DNA of 64,000 nucleotides from Tissierellia bacterium (GTDB lineage Bacteria; Bacillota; Clostridia; Peptostreptococcales; Acidaminobacteraceae). The DNA is taken from positions 1-64,000 of the forward strand of contig JAAYOV010000105.1 in assembly GCA_012520095.1 (NCBI GenBank). Reading direction: 5' to 3'. This document shows positions 39,111 to 46,294 of this stretch, one piece after another; positions within the stretch are counted from its first letter, which is position 1; each line of letters begins with the position of its first letter. A program made the position numbers and the translations under genes. The notes under the pieces are model-generated. The model was not told the origin of the DNA, did not search any database, and worked only from the letters and a program-made list of their open reading frames with translations.

Positions 39111-39926
39111 TTACCTGAAAATGCTCGCAGCCGCCGTATAGGAGTTGACGAGATCCTCTCGATAATCCTCATCTTCTTCATTAAGGCTATTGTAGTCGAC
39201 TCCGTTATTTGCCGAAGAAGAGTGTATGTAGCGGCCGTCCTCTATATACATGGCGACATGCCCCGGAAAGAACATCAGATCCCCCTTCTGAATATCCTCT
39301 TTCGGGATCTCCTTCAAAATAAATCCGTCTTTAATGGCGGCATCGCGGTAAATCGTATATCCGTTGAGGAGATATGCCATCGAAGTGAGTCCGGAACAAT
39401 CGAGTCCGGCCGGTGTCTTTCCTCCCCAACGGTACTGAGCCCCCAGATACATTTCAGCCGTGCGCACGAGGGATTCGCGCAATTCCTCCTCATCGGCGAT
39501 GTCATCAAGCTCCAAAAGATCCGTCAGATTATCTACAAATGTCCAGCCCTCGGTGCCGTCAGGAAGCAAGACTTTCTGCCAGCGATCGTCGCGAGTTTCC
39601 GCAATAACCGCTATACGGCCACCACGTGGGATCCCTTGAAGAAAAGCGCCCTGCACTTTGGGCTCCGCATGAATATCTGCATATGGCGTGATCACCACTT
39701 TCTTTTCCGCCCGGACCCATTCAGGATCACACAGTTCCTCAACGAGAAAATCATCTCGGTGAATGAGAGCCTCATATCGATAATGTGTTCGAACTCGATA
39801 CCATTGACCTTCTTGATGGGAAAGGATTTCTACCGGCATGCCGAACAGCGCTTCATCTGCCAGTTCACACATCGCTGTAGGCTCGCTCATGAGCGGAGCA
39901 ATATCGCGAATAATCCAAGCCTTCAT
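39111..39926 (-). CDS. NlpC/P60 (C40) peptidase, YkfC-like, no signal peptide
   Basis: 271 residues. Two SH3-like domains fill residues 1-140 (GQWYRVRTHYRYEALIHRDDF; KVQGAFLQGIPRGGRI...EGWTFVDNL). The catalytic domain follows, with Cys177 in LDCSG, His223 in PGHVAMYI and His235 in YIHSS. YkfC/dipeptidyl peptidase VI enzymes cut gamma-D-Glu-Lys or gamma-D-Glu-diaminopimelate bonds in imported murein peptides, and a cytoplasmic location is expected from the missing signal. The start is the ATG after AAAGGAGGAG, overlapping the stop of the upstream hydrolase (ATGA). The peptide transporter in the same operon supports a murein-peptide salvage role. Confidence 0.88.
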   Translation of the reverse strand: MKAWIIRDIAPLMSEPTAMCELADEALFGMPVEILSHQEGQWYRVRTHYRYEALIHRDDFLVEELCDPEWVRAEKKVVITPYADIHAEPKVQGAFLQGIPRGGRIAVIAETRDDRWQKVLLPDGTEGWTFVDNLTDLLELDDIADEEELRESLVRTAEMYLGAQYRWGGKTPAGLDCSGLTSMAYLLNGYTIYRDAAIKDGFILKEIPKEDIQKGDLMFFPGHVAMYIEDGRYIHSSSANNGVDYNSLNEEDEDYREDLVNSYTAAASIFR

Positions 39927-40717
39927 ATCTCCTCCTTTAACAGCCATCTGCCAATGTGGCCGATGGTCTTCTCACGCATTTCTTGCATTTCTTCTCCGGG
40001 GGCGCTCGTTGTCATCGCAGCAACCAAAATATCTTTCTTCGCAAAAAAGATTCCAACATCGTGGCTGACTTCATCGAGGCCTCCCGTCTTATGGGCAAAT
40101 TCTATATTCCGGGGCAAAAATCTCTTCAAAAGCCTGGTGTCTCGACATCTCTTCATCAATTCTATCGCCCGCTGACATGGATCTTCTTTAAAATACTCTC
40201 TGCGATAAATTGCGCGAAGAAGTGTCGCCATATCCGAAGCGCAAGTCATATTGTCAATTCCCTTTGCCCTGGCCTCTGTATCCATCATTTTTCTCTGAAG
40301 CACGGTCTCCGTCATGCCAAGATCATTGAAAATTCGATTGACACGATCCCAACCGACCAAATCGATGAGAACATTGGTAGAGGCATTGCAACTTTCCAGC
40401 ATCATCCACTGCAAATACTCCTTCACTGTATAGCTTCCCTCTTCCATTTCCACGACCACACTGAAGTCGACCGCGTTTTCAGAAGAGAGCTCGATGACGT
40501 CGGAAAACGAAAAGCCTCTCCCCTCTTCTTCCAGCACCGCCATCATAAGAGGTACTTTGATCGTACTGGCACTGGAGTGCGCCATATGATCGGCAAGCAC
40601 AACCTGCTGTCCGCTTGTAAGCTCTTCGAGCACCAGCGACAGAGTGATTTTGCGCTCCTTAGCCATCTGCTCGGCATGTGTTTTCACATATTCCATCCGC
40701 CTGACGAGTTGATTCAT
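39923..40717 (-). CDS. Class A beta-lactamase-fold serine hydrolase, no signal peptide
   Basis: 264 residues and the first gene of the eight-gene operon. Motifs: S51-T-I-K54, then S109-C-N111 where SDN is usual, and K210-T-G212. The section KMMDTEARAKGIDNMTCASDMATLL resembles Beta-lactamase2-family hydrolases and does not contain the ExxxN of true class A lactamases. No signal peptide. It is only distantly similar to the second hydrolase in the operon (38248), so this is probably not a recent duplication. AGGAG lies 8 bases before the ATG. Substrate unknown; the operon context points to imported peptides. Confidence 0.8.
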   Translation of the reverse strand: MNQLVRRMEYVKTHAEQMAKERKITLSLVLEELTSGQQVVLADHMAHSSASTIKVPLMMAVLEEEGRGFSFSDVIELSSENAVDFSVVVEMEEGSYTVKEYLQWMMLESCNASTNVLIDLVGWDRVNRIFNDLGMTETVLQRKMMDTEARAKGIDNMTCASDMATLLRAIYRREYFKEDPCQRAIELMKRCRDTRLLKRFLPRNIEFAHKTGGLDEVSHDVGIFFAKKDILVAAMTTSAPGEEMQEMREKTIGHIGRWLLKEEI

Positions 40718-40759
40718 GTGATTGTCTCCTAATTATGAAGTCGTCGCTTTCTCAGTTAT

Positions 40760-40792
40760 AATAAAATACAATGCCCTTGCGAGCACTGTATT
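40760..40792 (-). terminator. Terminator of the methyltransferase gene
   Basis: A 10-bp stem with one G-U pair (AATACAGTGC/GCATTGTATT), 8-base loop, then TTATT on the minus strand, 16 bases after the methyltransferase stop. It separates that gene from the peptide operon. Confidence 0.7.
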
Positions 40793-40807
40793 GCCTCCGG
40801 GCACTCA

Positions 40808-41524
40808 TCATAACCCTTTTCTGCATTTCATTCCACCATCTCTTTTCACAGCACAAAATATTTGACGCTCCATTGTCTCGATCATCTCCACTGACGAAAA
40901 GCCCGCTTCAAAAAGGGCCTCTCGGATCTCACTCGGCTTCCAGGCTCTTTGAAAATGATATTCTCTCTCTTTTCGATATCGCTCCCCCTCTCGGATAAAA
41001 ATGAGAAGATCAAAATATACTCCTCTTTCTTCAGGAACAAATTGGTTCTGCCAAATCAGCGCAAACTCTTCTTCATCATAGATGAAAACATTCTCAGCAA
41101 GCTCTTCTCGGATCTTTTTTTCCGTACTGATGTCAAAAAGAAGTGCGCCTCCCGGCACAAGAGCGCGAAAACTTCGAGAGAAAAAGGATTCAATTTCCTC
41201 TTCCTGCATATAATTGACCACATCAACAGCCGCAAGGACAACATCCAGTTCGCGAGAAAATTCCTCTCCTTGATCGATCATAAGATGAAGGCCTTGTTGA
41301 TTGCCAAGCCTTGAAGCCGCAAGCGATAGCATCTCCTCCGATACGTCCAGAGCCCAGTACTCCCTCGATCGAGGCAGGAGCTTTTGAGTAATTCTTCCGC
41401 TCCCGCAGCCCATCTCGAGCATTCGCCCTTTCAGTGTGTACAAGGATGAGAAGGCTCCTATCAGTTCATCATAAGGAAAGTCATCCATCAATTGATCGTA
41501 TATCTGTGCAAACGAATTATACAT
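40808..41524 (-). CDS. Class I SAM-dependent methyltransferase
   Basis: 238 residues. SAM site MLEMGCGSGRITQKLL (motif I), the acidic LDVSEEMLSLA (motif II), VVLAAVDVVNYM (motif III/IV) and LVPGGALLFDIS. The N-terminus YNSFAQIYDQLMDDFPYDE is typical of a large clostridial group of uncharacterised small-molecule methyltransferases, often found near HD or ribosome-silencing genes. The ATG at 41524 was chosen over an in-frame extension because it lies just inside the 3' end of the CPBP protease gene (8-base overlap). Substrate not predictable. Confidence 0.85.
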   Translation of the reverse strand: MYNSFAQIYDQLMDDFPYDELIGAFSSLYTLKGRMLEMGCGSGRITQKLLPRSREYWALDVSEEMLSLAASRLGNQQGLHLMIDQGEEFSRELDVVLAAVDVVNYMQEEEIESFFSRSFRALVPGGALLFDISTEKKIREELAENVFIYDEEEFALIWQNQFVPEERGVYFDLLIFIREGERYRKEREYHFQRAWKPSEIREALFEAGFSSVEMIETMERQIFCAVKRDGGMKCRKGL

Positions 41525-42500
41525 ACATTCCCATCCGTATGAACCATTCACTGAGGATGGCCATCGCCACAAAAAGTATGACTGACAGAAAAAGGGGAAG
41601 CCATACCCCTAACGGAATGCGCTGATATCTCTCTGTCGACGCATTCTCGGGAAAATCAGATTCATCTGTCTCCTCACAATCCTTCCATTTTTGGTTCATC
41701 TCTTCCGAAGAGAGGGTTCCCGTTCCCACCGCGATGAGATCTGCCGGCATCTCTCGACTCTGATAGAGACGGCGAAAGATCGCCCCGGTGGAAAAAACTC
41801 CGAAAAGGGCAAGCGGAAAAATACCGAACACCGCTTGCATCGTCAGCGCCTCAGGTGTTTCACCGGGCATGTCTGCCGTCAGCTGAATATAATATACAAT
41901 GGCATTAAAATAGGTATGCCCTAAGATCGCAGGCACAACAGAGTCATAGATATGTGCCAGCAAGGAAAACACCACCCCGAGATAAATGGGGCTTAATAAG
42001 TTATATGCATTAAAGTGAATCAGCCCAAAAAATATGGAACTCAAAATAATCGCCTTGGAAAGTGGAAGTTTTTCAGCATATGATCGCAGAAAAAACCCTC
42101 GAAACATCAACTCTTCACATATCCCGGGCATGACGGAAAACATAAGTACTATGATAGCCGGATGGAACGCGGTTTCCAAGATGTCGATCGGTTGATAATG
42201 AGTCATTCCCAGTGACTCCAAAAGTATAATGACAAATCCGTTTAAAAAAGTGGAGACGGGAATGGCGAGGAAACTCAATACAAACGCCCAAAAAAAAGCA
42301 CTTATAGGGACTTCGTTAAGTCGAAGAAAAGTAAGCACTCCCCCTCTTCTTTTCGCAAGCACGACTGTGGGCAAAAGAAAAAGGAGAAGCTGAGATAAAA
42401 CCAGCCCGACATATCCCAAAAAAGCCTGTAGAGGAGCGGCCACAAACAGTTGAATTAGACAGAGGAAAAAAAAATACCACGTCGTTCTCGTCGGATGCAT
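41517..42500 (-). CDS. CPBP family intramembrane glutamic protease
   Basis: 327 residues with about seven or eight membrane helices. The catalytic motifs of the CAAX protease/Abi family are present: CEELMFRGFFL (EExxxR) in one helix, FFGLIHFN (FxxxH) in the next, and GHTYFNAIVYY further on. Such proteins cut within membranes; in Bacillota some are linked to bacteriocin immunity or protein processing. The C-terminal 60 residues carry an acidic loop (SEEMNQKWKDCEETDESDF) and one more helix. The ATG was chosen after AAAGGA; it is divergent from the Asd-like gene. Confidence 0.88.
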   Translation of the reverse strand: MHPTRTTWYFFFLCLIQLFVAAPLQAFLGYVGLVLSQLLLFLLPTVVLAKRRGGVLTFLRLNEVPISAFFWAFVLSFLAIPVSTFLNGFVIILLESLGMTHYQPIDILETAFHPAIIVLMFSVMPGICEELMFRGFFLRSYAEKLPLSKAIILSSIFFGLIHFNAYNLLSPIYLGVVFSLLAHIYDSVVPAILGHTYFNAIVYYIQLTADMPGETPEALTMQAVFGIFPLALFGVFSTGAIFRRLYQSREMPADLIAVGTGTLSSEEMNQKWKDCEETDESDFPENASTERYQRIPLGVWLPLFLSVILFVAMAILSEWFIRMGMYV

Positions 42501-42525
42501 ATAGTTCCTTTCCAAAAATGGTTTC

Positions 42526-42553
42526 TTGCCAACAGGGTATATATGTTTATAAT
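42526..42553 (+). promoter_or_regulatory. Promoter of the Asd-like gene
   Basis: TTGCCA at 42526-42531, spacer 16, TATAAT at 42548-42553; the ATG is 16 bases after the -10. Confidence 0.65.
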
Positions 42554-42568
42554 GAAGTGGGAGGGAAA

Positions 42569-43408
42569 ATGAAATTTGCCATCATCGGACATCAAAGTCC
42601 GCTTGCAAAGCCGTTTCTTAATCTGCTCAATCAAGTATCGGATGAGCATGAATACACCTTCTATGAAAAGGGCAAGTTATTGCCCGTCATAGAGTTTCGC
42701 GGGCATGAAATGCCCGTTTATCCCCTGGAAAATGCGGAATCGGTCGATGCCGATCTTCTCATCTTCTTTCCCGAAGCGGCTGATCGTAAATACATGCTCA
42801 ACGCCGAAGGAGCCGGAAAACGAGTTCTTGATTTAAAGGGCTTGTTTGCTGATGAAAATACCATCCCTCTCGTCGTCCCCAATATCAAGACTTCCAGGTA
42901 TCGAAACGCTCCCATCATCTCCGTTGCCGATGTCCATCTGTTTATCATCTCTCCTCTTTTGAAGACGATGGAAAGTCGCTTCCGCATCAAAAGGGCTTCG
43001 ATCGTGATCAACACTCCCGAGCCGATTCAAACAGCGGAAGACGACTACACAGATCGCGAAATCGACTTCATCAATCAGGGGCTTAAGATCCTCGACGACA
43101 AACAGACGCGCATTACCGTCTCTTTTACAGAAAATTTGTACGACAAGAAGACCAATATTCTCTTAAACGTTGAGTTTATCCGGCCTCTCAACACCGACAC
43201 ACTGAAAAAGCAGATTCAAGAGATCCCTATGTTCACCTATTCGCATGACGAGGCAAAAGAAGATGATTCCAGGGTTCTGATCACGCGAACCAGAAGGGAT
43301 CTCAGTGTCGATAGCGGATTGCATATGAGTCTACAAGCGCAGAATCTTTCCAAGATATATGCTGAAGGGCTGAAATCGCTACTCGAGACAATAGCACAAT
43401 CGCAGTAA
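42569..43408 (+). CDS. Aspartate-semialdehyde-dehydrogenase-like protein lacking catalytic Cys
   Basis: 279 residues. The N-terminal half follows the Asd NAD(P)-binding fold (KFAIIGHQSPLAKPFLNLL, LLIFFPEAADRKYM, VLDLKGLFADENTIPLVVPNI), and the C-terminal half keeps the RRDLSVDSGLHMSL block, which corresponds to GRIRxD...GLxxW. At the place of NPNCST the sequence reads SVADVHL, so the nucleophilic Cys is Val122, and the whole protein contains no Cys. It is shorter than true Asd (about 330-360). It should not catalyse the aspartate semialdehyde reaction. No dap or thr genes are nearby. Start by GGGAGG, 5 bases before the ATG. Confidence 0.7.
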   Translation: MKFAIIGHQSPLAKPFLNLLNQVSDEHEYTFYEKGKLLPVIEFRGHEMPVYPLENAESVDADLLIFFPEAADRKYMLNAEGAGKRVLDLKGLFADENTIPLVVPNIKTSRYRNAPIISVADVHLFIISPLLKTMESRFRIKRASIVINTPEPIQTAEDDYTDREIDFINQGLKILDDKQTRITVSFTENLYDKKTNILLNVEFIRPLNTDTLKKQIQEIPMFTYSHDEAKEDDSRVLITRTRRDLSVDSGLHMSLQAQNLSKIYAEGLKSLLETIAQSQ

Positions 43409-43418
43409 TTCAGAGTCT

Positions 43419-44132
43419 CTATTTCTTGGTTTCTTCGAACGCAGCCACACTGACAGGAAATGCCTCTCTTGCCAACGTCTCAAGCGCAGCCGCATAATCG
43501 CGAATCTCTGATTGAGCGCCTTCTCCTGAGCGAAGATCCAGGAAATGAATCAAACCCTGAAGGCTGACCGTCCAATACCAGCGTACGTATAGTCCATAGG
43601 CGCTCGGCAGGAAAAGCCTGGCCATCTCCGTGGCAATTCCGTTTTCCGATGCCCATTCGTAATTTTTCATCCCCTCCTCAATCTGTTCGAGGAGTTTTTT
43701 TGTCGCTTCTTCTCCTAATTCAAGGGGCACCATCGCTCCGCTCCCCTGCTTCGTGTCCTCAGGAGACGACCTCCATTGATCTGCAGCAGGAATGTAAAAT
43801 TTCACCGCCTCACTTACATATCGCCTGGAGGACTCATTCCAAGCCGTCATTGGATCCTGTGCGCCTTCCTGATGAGAAGAGCCGATAATGTGTTTCCACC
43901 ATTGTCTGGCGATCATGAGAGGCGCATACACTTCAAACTGCAAAACAGCATGGCGGAAGGGACTTGTGTGTTTTTCTCTGATCAAAAAATTGATCAGCCT
44001 TTTATCGCGTTCGGAAAGAACTTCGGATGCCTTATCGTAAGAGACGCGCGCAGCATTTACCGGGGTCAAGTCTGAACCTAATACATCGACAAGACGGACA
44101 TAACCTTTGTCTAAAACATCAATCTTTTTCAC
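43419..44132 (-). CDS. thyX: FAD-dependent thymidylate synthase
   Basis: A 237-residue ThyX, which makes dTMP from dUMP with methylene-THF and NADPH through FAD. The N-terminal VNAARVSYDKAS, HTSPFRHAVLQFEVYAPLMIARQWW and the SSRRYV substrate block are clear. The ThyX signature (usually RHRxxSxNExSxRY) is stretched and altered: RQWWKHIIGSSHQEG, about ten residues, then AWNESSRRYV. The dUMP-binding Arg residues near SSRRY are kept. The start is GTG, 4 bases after AAGGAGTAAGG and 2 bases after hpt, so the two nucleotide genes form one unit. Confidence 0.92.
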   Translation of the reverse strand: MKKIDVLDKGYVRLVDVLGSDLTPVNAARVSYDKASEVLSERDKRLINFLIREKHTSPFRHAVLQFEVYAPLMIARQWWKHIIGSSHQEGAQDPMTAWNESSRRYVSEAVKFYIPAADQWRSSPEDTKQGSGAMVPLELGEEATKKLLEQIEEGMKNYEWASENGIATEMARLFLPSAYGLYVRWYWTVSLQGLIHFLDLRSGEGAQSEIRDYAAALETLAREAFPVSVAAFEETKK

Positions 44133-44134
44133 CC

Positions 44135-44653
44135 TTACTCCTTAAAAATAAAAATGTGATCTACATTTCGATAGTAGTCGCCATAGTTAAGACCGTAACC
44201 GACAATAAAGACATCGTCTACGGTGAATCCGACATAATCACTCTCAAAATCCACCTTTCTGCGAGATGGCTTATCAAGGAAAGTGCATGTGCGAAGGCTT
44301 CGAGGCTTCCTATCCTTCAGCACATTGTATACGGTCTTCATAGTATACCCTGTATCGATGATATCATCGACAATGAGAACGTCGAATTGAGAGAGATCTC
44401 GAGAAACATCCTGGAGGATATTCACCACGCCAGTACTCACTTCACTCGACTGATAACTCGATGTCGTCATAAATTCAACGACGAGTGGAAGATCAATCTG
44501 ACGGATCAAATCCGCCGCAAATACAAACCCTCCTTTCATCAGGGTGATGACTAACAGCTCTTTATCCTGATAGTCCCCCGTTATTTCCTCACCCAGCTCC
44601 TCGACTCGTCGTGCGATGGCATCTCGATTGAGGAGAATTTCCCTTTCTTTCAT
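44135..44653 (-). CDS. hpt: Hypoxanthine phosphoribosyltransferase
   Basis: A 172-residue purine salvage enzyme (hypoxanthine or guanine plus PRPP). LMKGGFVFAADLIRQI near the active-site loop, the SYQSSEVSTG flexible loop, the PRPP motif VLIVDDIIDTGYTM and the C-terminal DYVGFTVDDVFIVGYGLNYGDYYR that stacks on the base. AAAGGAGG precedes the ATG. In operon with thyX. Confidence 0.95.
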   Translation of the reverse strand: MKEREILLNRDAIARRVEELGEEITGDYQDKELLVITLMKGGFVFAADLIRQIDLPLVVEFMTTSSYQSSEVSTGVVNILQDVSRDLSQFDVLIVDDIIDTGYTMKTVYNVLKDRKPRSLRTCTFLDKPSRRKVDFESDYVGFTVDDVFIVGYGLNYGDYYRNVDHIFIFKE

Positions 44654-44699
44654 TAAGCCTCCTTTCGCCTATTCTACCACAGAAAATGAATGACAAAAT

Positions 44700-44719
44700 A
44701 AAAAAAGGCGCTAAGCGCC
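44700..44719 (-). terminator. Terminator of the RAYT-like gene
   Basis: Perfect GGCGC/GCGCC stem with a TTA loop and seven T on the minus strand, immediately after the stop codon. It separates this gene from hpt. Confidence 0.9.
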
Positions 44720-44722
44720 TTA

Positions 44723-45463
44723 TCACCCTTCCCTTAGGATGCGTATCACACTCGTGTGGCTCATTCCCAGTACATATCCTATATCTCGGAAACTCAGATC
44801 CGTCTCCTCTCGAAATGCCCGAATGAGTTCAAAACGACTGCTGCGATGCTCCTCCCTCATCAATTCTTCAAGACTTAAGGCGCGTGACTCCAAGAACTGA
44901 TCCAAAAATGCTTTGGCCCGCGCCCTTCGCTTGCTCAATTTGTCCGGTTCAAAAACTTCTATACTCGTAAACAACTGCGCATATGCAGGCTCCGGCTCAC
45001 GAACCATATGTTGCAGAAAAGTTTCTCGATCCCTGAAATTTCCGCTGAGTAGCGACCAGCCCAACGGAACACTGACCAATTCTCGCTTGACATAACGAGA
45101 GTAGCGCTCATATTCCTCCAGAGAATTGTCTTCTCCCTGATGAATATATCGGAGAAGTTGTGTTCTCTCTTTTGCACTCAAACGCTGGCGCATCTTATAG
45201 ACAAATCGCAACTCCTTATTATGCTGAGTGGAATAATAATACACAAACGCATCGAGAACTCCATCGAGGAATTGTTTCAGCCTCTCGTGTTCGCCAACCA
45301 ATAGATGCAACACGCCCGATTTAAAACGATAGCCCGCTACTGAAATCTGCATTCGATGAGCATACAGTTCCAAGTAGCGCTTCATCGTATGAATATCTTC
45401 TTTTTTGGAGAAAACGGGAAGATTGTCAGGTGTGCCGATAATAAGATGAATAGACTCTGCCAT
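44723..45463 (-). CDS. REP-associated tyrosine-transposase-like protein with C-terminal HTH
   Basis: 246 residues. The first 150 follow the IS200/RAYT (Y1) fold: AGYRFKSGVLHLLV corresponds to the HUH strand (normally NHVHLL), and LLRYIHQGEDNSLEEYERYSRYV matches the helix with the catalytic Tyr, here Tyr106. The first His of HUH is Val51 and only His53 remains, so metal binding and strand cleavage are doubtful. The last 25 residues (LSFRDIGYVLGMSHTSVIRIL) form a helix-turn-helix. It has its own promoter and terminator, no flanking repeats and normal codon use, and looks like a domesticated, DNA-binding descendant of a transposase. Confidence 0.75.
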   Translation of the reverse strand: MAESIHLIIGTPDNLPVFSKKEDIHTMKRYLELYAHRMQISVAGYRFKSGVLHLLVGEHERLKQFLDGVLDAFVYYYSTQHNKELRFVYKMRQRLSAKERTQLLRYIHQGEDNSLEEYERYSRYVKRELVSVPLGWSLLSGNFRDRETFLQHMVREPEPAYAQLFTSIEVFEPDKLSKRRARAKAFLDQFLESRALSLEELMREEHRSSRFELIRAFREETDLSFRDIGYVLGMSHTSVIRILREG

Positions 45464-45495
45464 AAAGACCTCCTTTGTTAGCGCGAGTCTATCAC

Positions 45496-45524
45496 ATTAT
45501 ATACTATATAATATACTTTTGCAA
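45496..45524 (-). promoter_or_regulatory. Promoter of the RAYT-like gene
   Basis: -35 TTGCAA (45524-45519), spacer 17 of alternating AT, -10 TATAAT (45501-45496); the start codon follows an AGGAGG. The spacer between the boxes is a near palindrome of A and T. Confidence 0.8.
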
Positions 45525-45535
45525 AATATTTACTA

Positions 45536-45661
45536 TTAGGAACTATTCCTTTGTGTTAACTTTCTAATTTCGCGTACTTCATTTAAAATCTGCAGCAGCG
45601 TATACTGAATGGAAGTCAAAACAACGAACAAGCTTACGACGACGATGACCGTGTAATTCAT
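45536..45661 (-). CDS. 41-residue single-span membrane peptide
   Basis: A small gene with an excellent GGAGGAG 4 bases before the ATG. The peptide starts MNYTVIVVVSLFVVLTSIQY (one membrane helix, residues 4-24) and ends in a charged tail, LNEVREIRKLTQRNSS. The shape, a hydrophobic helix then an amphipathic basic tail, resembles small membrane regulators or toxins, but I recognise no family. It lies between the DUF4364 gene (divergent) and the RAYT-like gene; it would be transcribed into the RAYT promoter region. Confidence 0.6.
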   Translation of the reverse strand: MNYTVIVVVSLFVVLTSIQYTLLQILNEVREIRKLTQRNSS

Positions 45662-45738
45662 TTTCTCCTCCCTTTACCCAAGAGCCCGGTCTGTGCTATA
45701 GTTGATTTGTTCATACCCGAAACGATAAAAGAGGTCTC

Positions 45739-46254
45739 ATGGAACCGCTTCAAACACAAGAAAAACTGAGTATTTTGCATATGCTCGATATATATGGAGC
45801 GCAGATCCCCGTCGATACATGCGTGGATTTTTTTCTTGACCAAAATATTCTCACTAACGATGAACTCTCGCAAGCTCTTGCGGAGTTGATTGAGCGCGGT
45901 CTTGTCTCTCTTTTTCAAAAAGGCCACCAAGACGTCCTGACTCTCAGCGACGACGGCATGATCGTTCTGCATTTTTTCCGCGACCGATTAAGCGCAGAGA
46001 TTCAAGAACAAATTACATCAGCGGTTCTCAAGCTCAAACAGGAGCATCCCAAAGAGGAGCTCCTGCTTAATTACGATCCGATGAGCCAGATGATGGAATT
46101 AACTTTTCTCGAAAACGGAAAAAAAGTCTTTGCCATAGAGATGATTCTCGATGAAGAGATGTTCTACTCACAACGAGAATGGCTCAGAACCCTAACAAAA
46201 AAGGACATCTCCAATATAAGACGTGTCCTCTTCGGATTCAATCAAAACAAATAA
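45739..46254 (+). CDS. DUF4364 family protein
   Basis: 171 residues. The N-terminal 75 residues look like a winged helix: KLSILHMLDIYGAQIPVDTCVDFFL, LTNDELSQALAELIERGLVSLF, then a small wing DVLTLSDDGMIVLHFF. The C-terminal half is a beta-alpha domain ending KDISNIRRVLFGF. DUF4364 proteins are found in clostridia and are of unknown role; a transcription factor is likely from the fold. It is convergent with rnfB and shares a bidirectional terminator. RBS AGAGG, 4 bases before the ATG. Confidence 0.8.
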   Translation: MEPLQTQEKLSILHMLDIYGAQIPVDTCVDFFLDQNILTNDELSQALAELIERGLVSLFQKGHQDVLTLSDDGMIVLHFFRDRLSAEIQEQITSAVLKLKQEHPKEELLLNYDPMSQMMELTFLENGKKVFAIEMILDEEMFYSQREWLRTLTKKDISNIRRVLFGFNQNK

Positions 46255-46255
46255 G

Positions 46256-46282
46256 AAAAGGAGCTTTTCCAGCTCCTTTTTT
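46256..46282. terminator. Bidirectional terminator between DUF4364 gene and rnfB
   Basis: Perfect 10-bp stem AAAAGGAGCT/AGCTCCTTTT with loop TTTCC, T run on the plus strand and a shorter one on the minus strand. It serves both convergent genes. Confidence 0.88.
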
Positions 46283-46294
46283 CTTTTGAATTCT

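Noticed and set aside
38248-40717. Beta-lactam resistance genes
   Set aside because: Class A motifs are present, but the lack of signal peptides and of an ExxxN motif argues against secreted beta-lactamases.
39222-40732. Two long plus-strand frames opposite the hydrolase genes
   Set aside because: Antisense shadows; composition rich in His, Cys and Arg without motifs.
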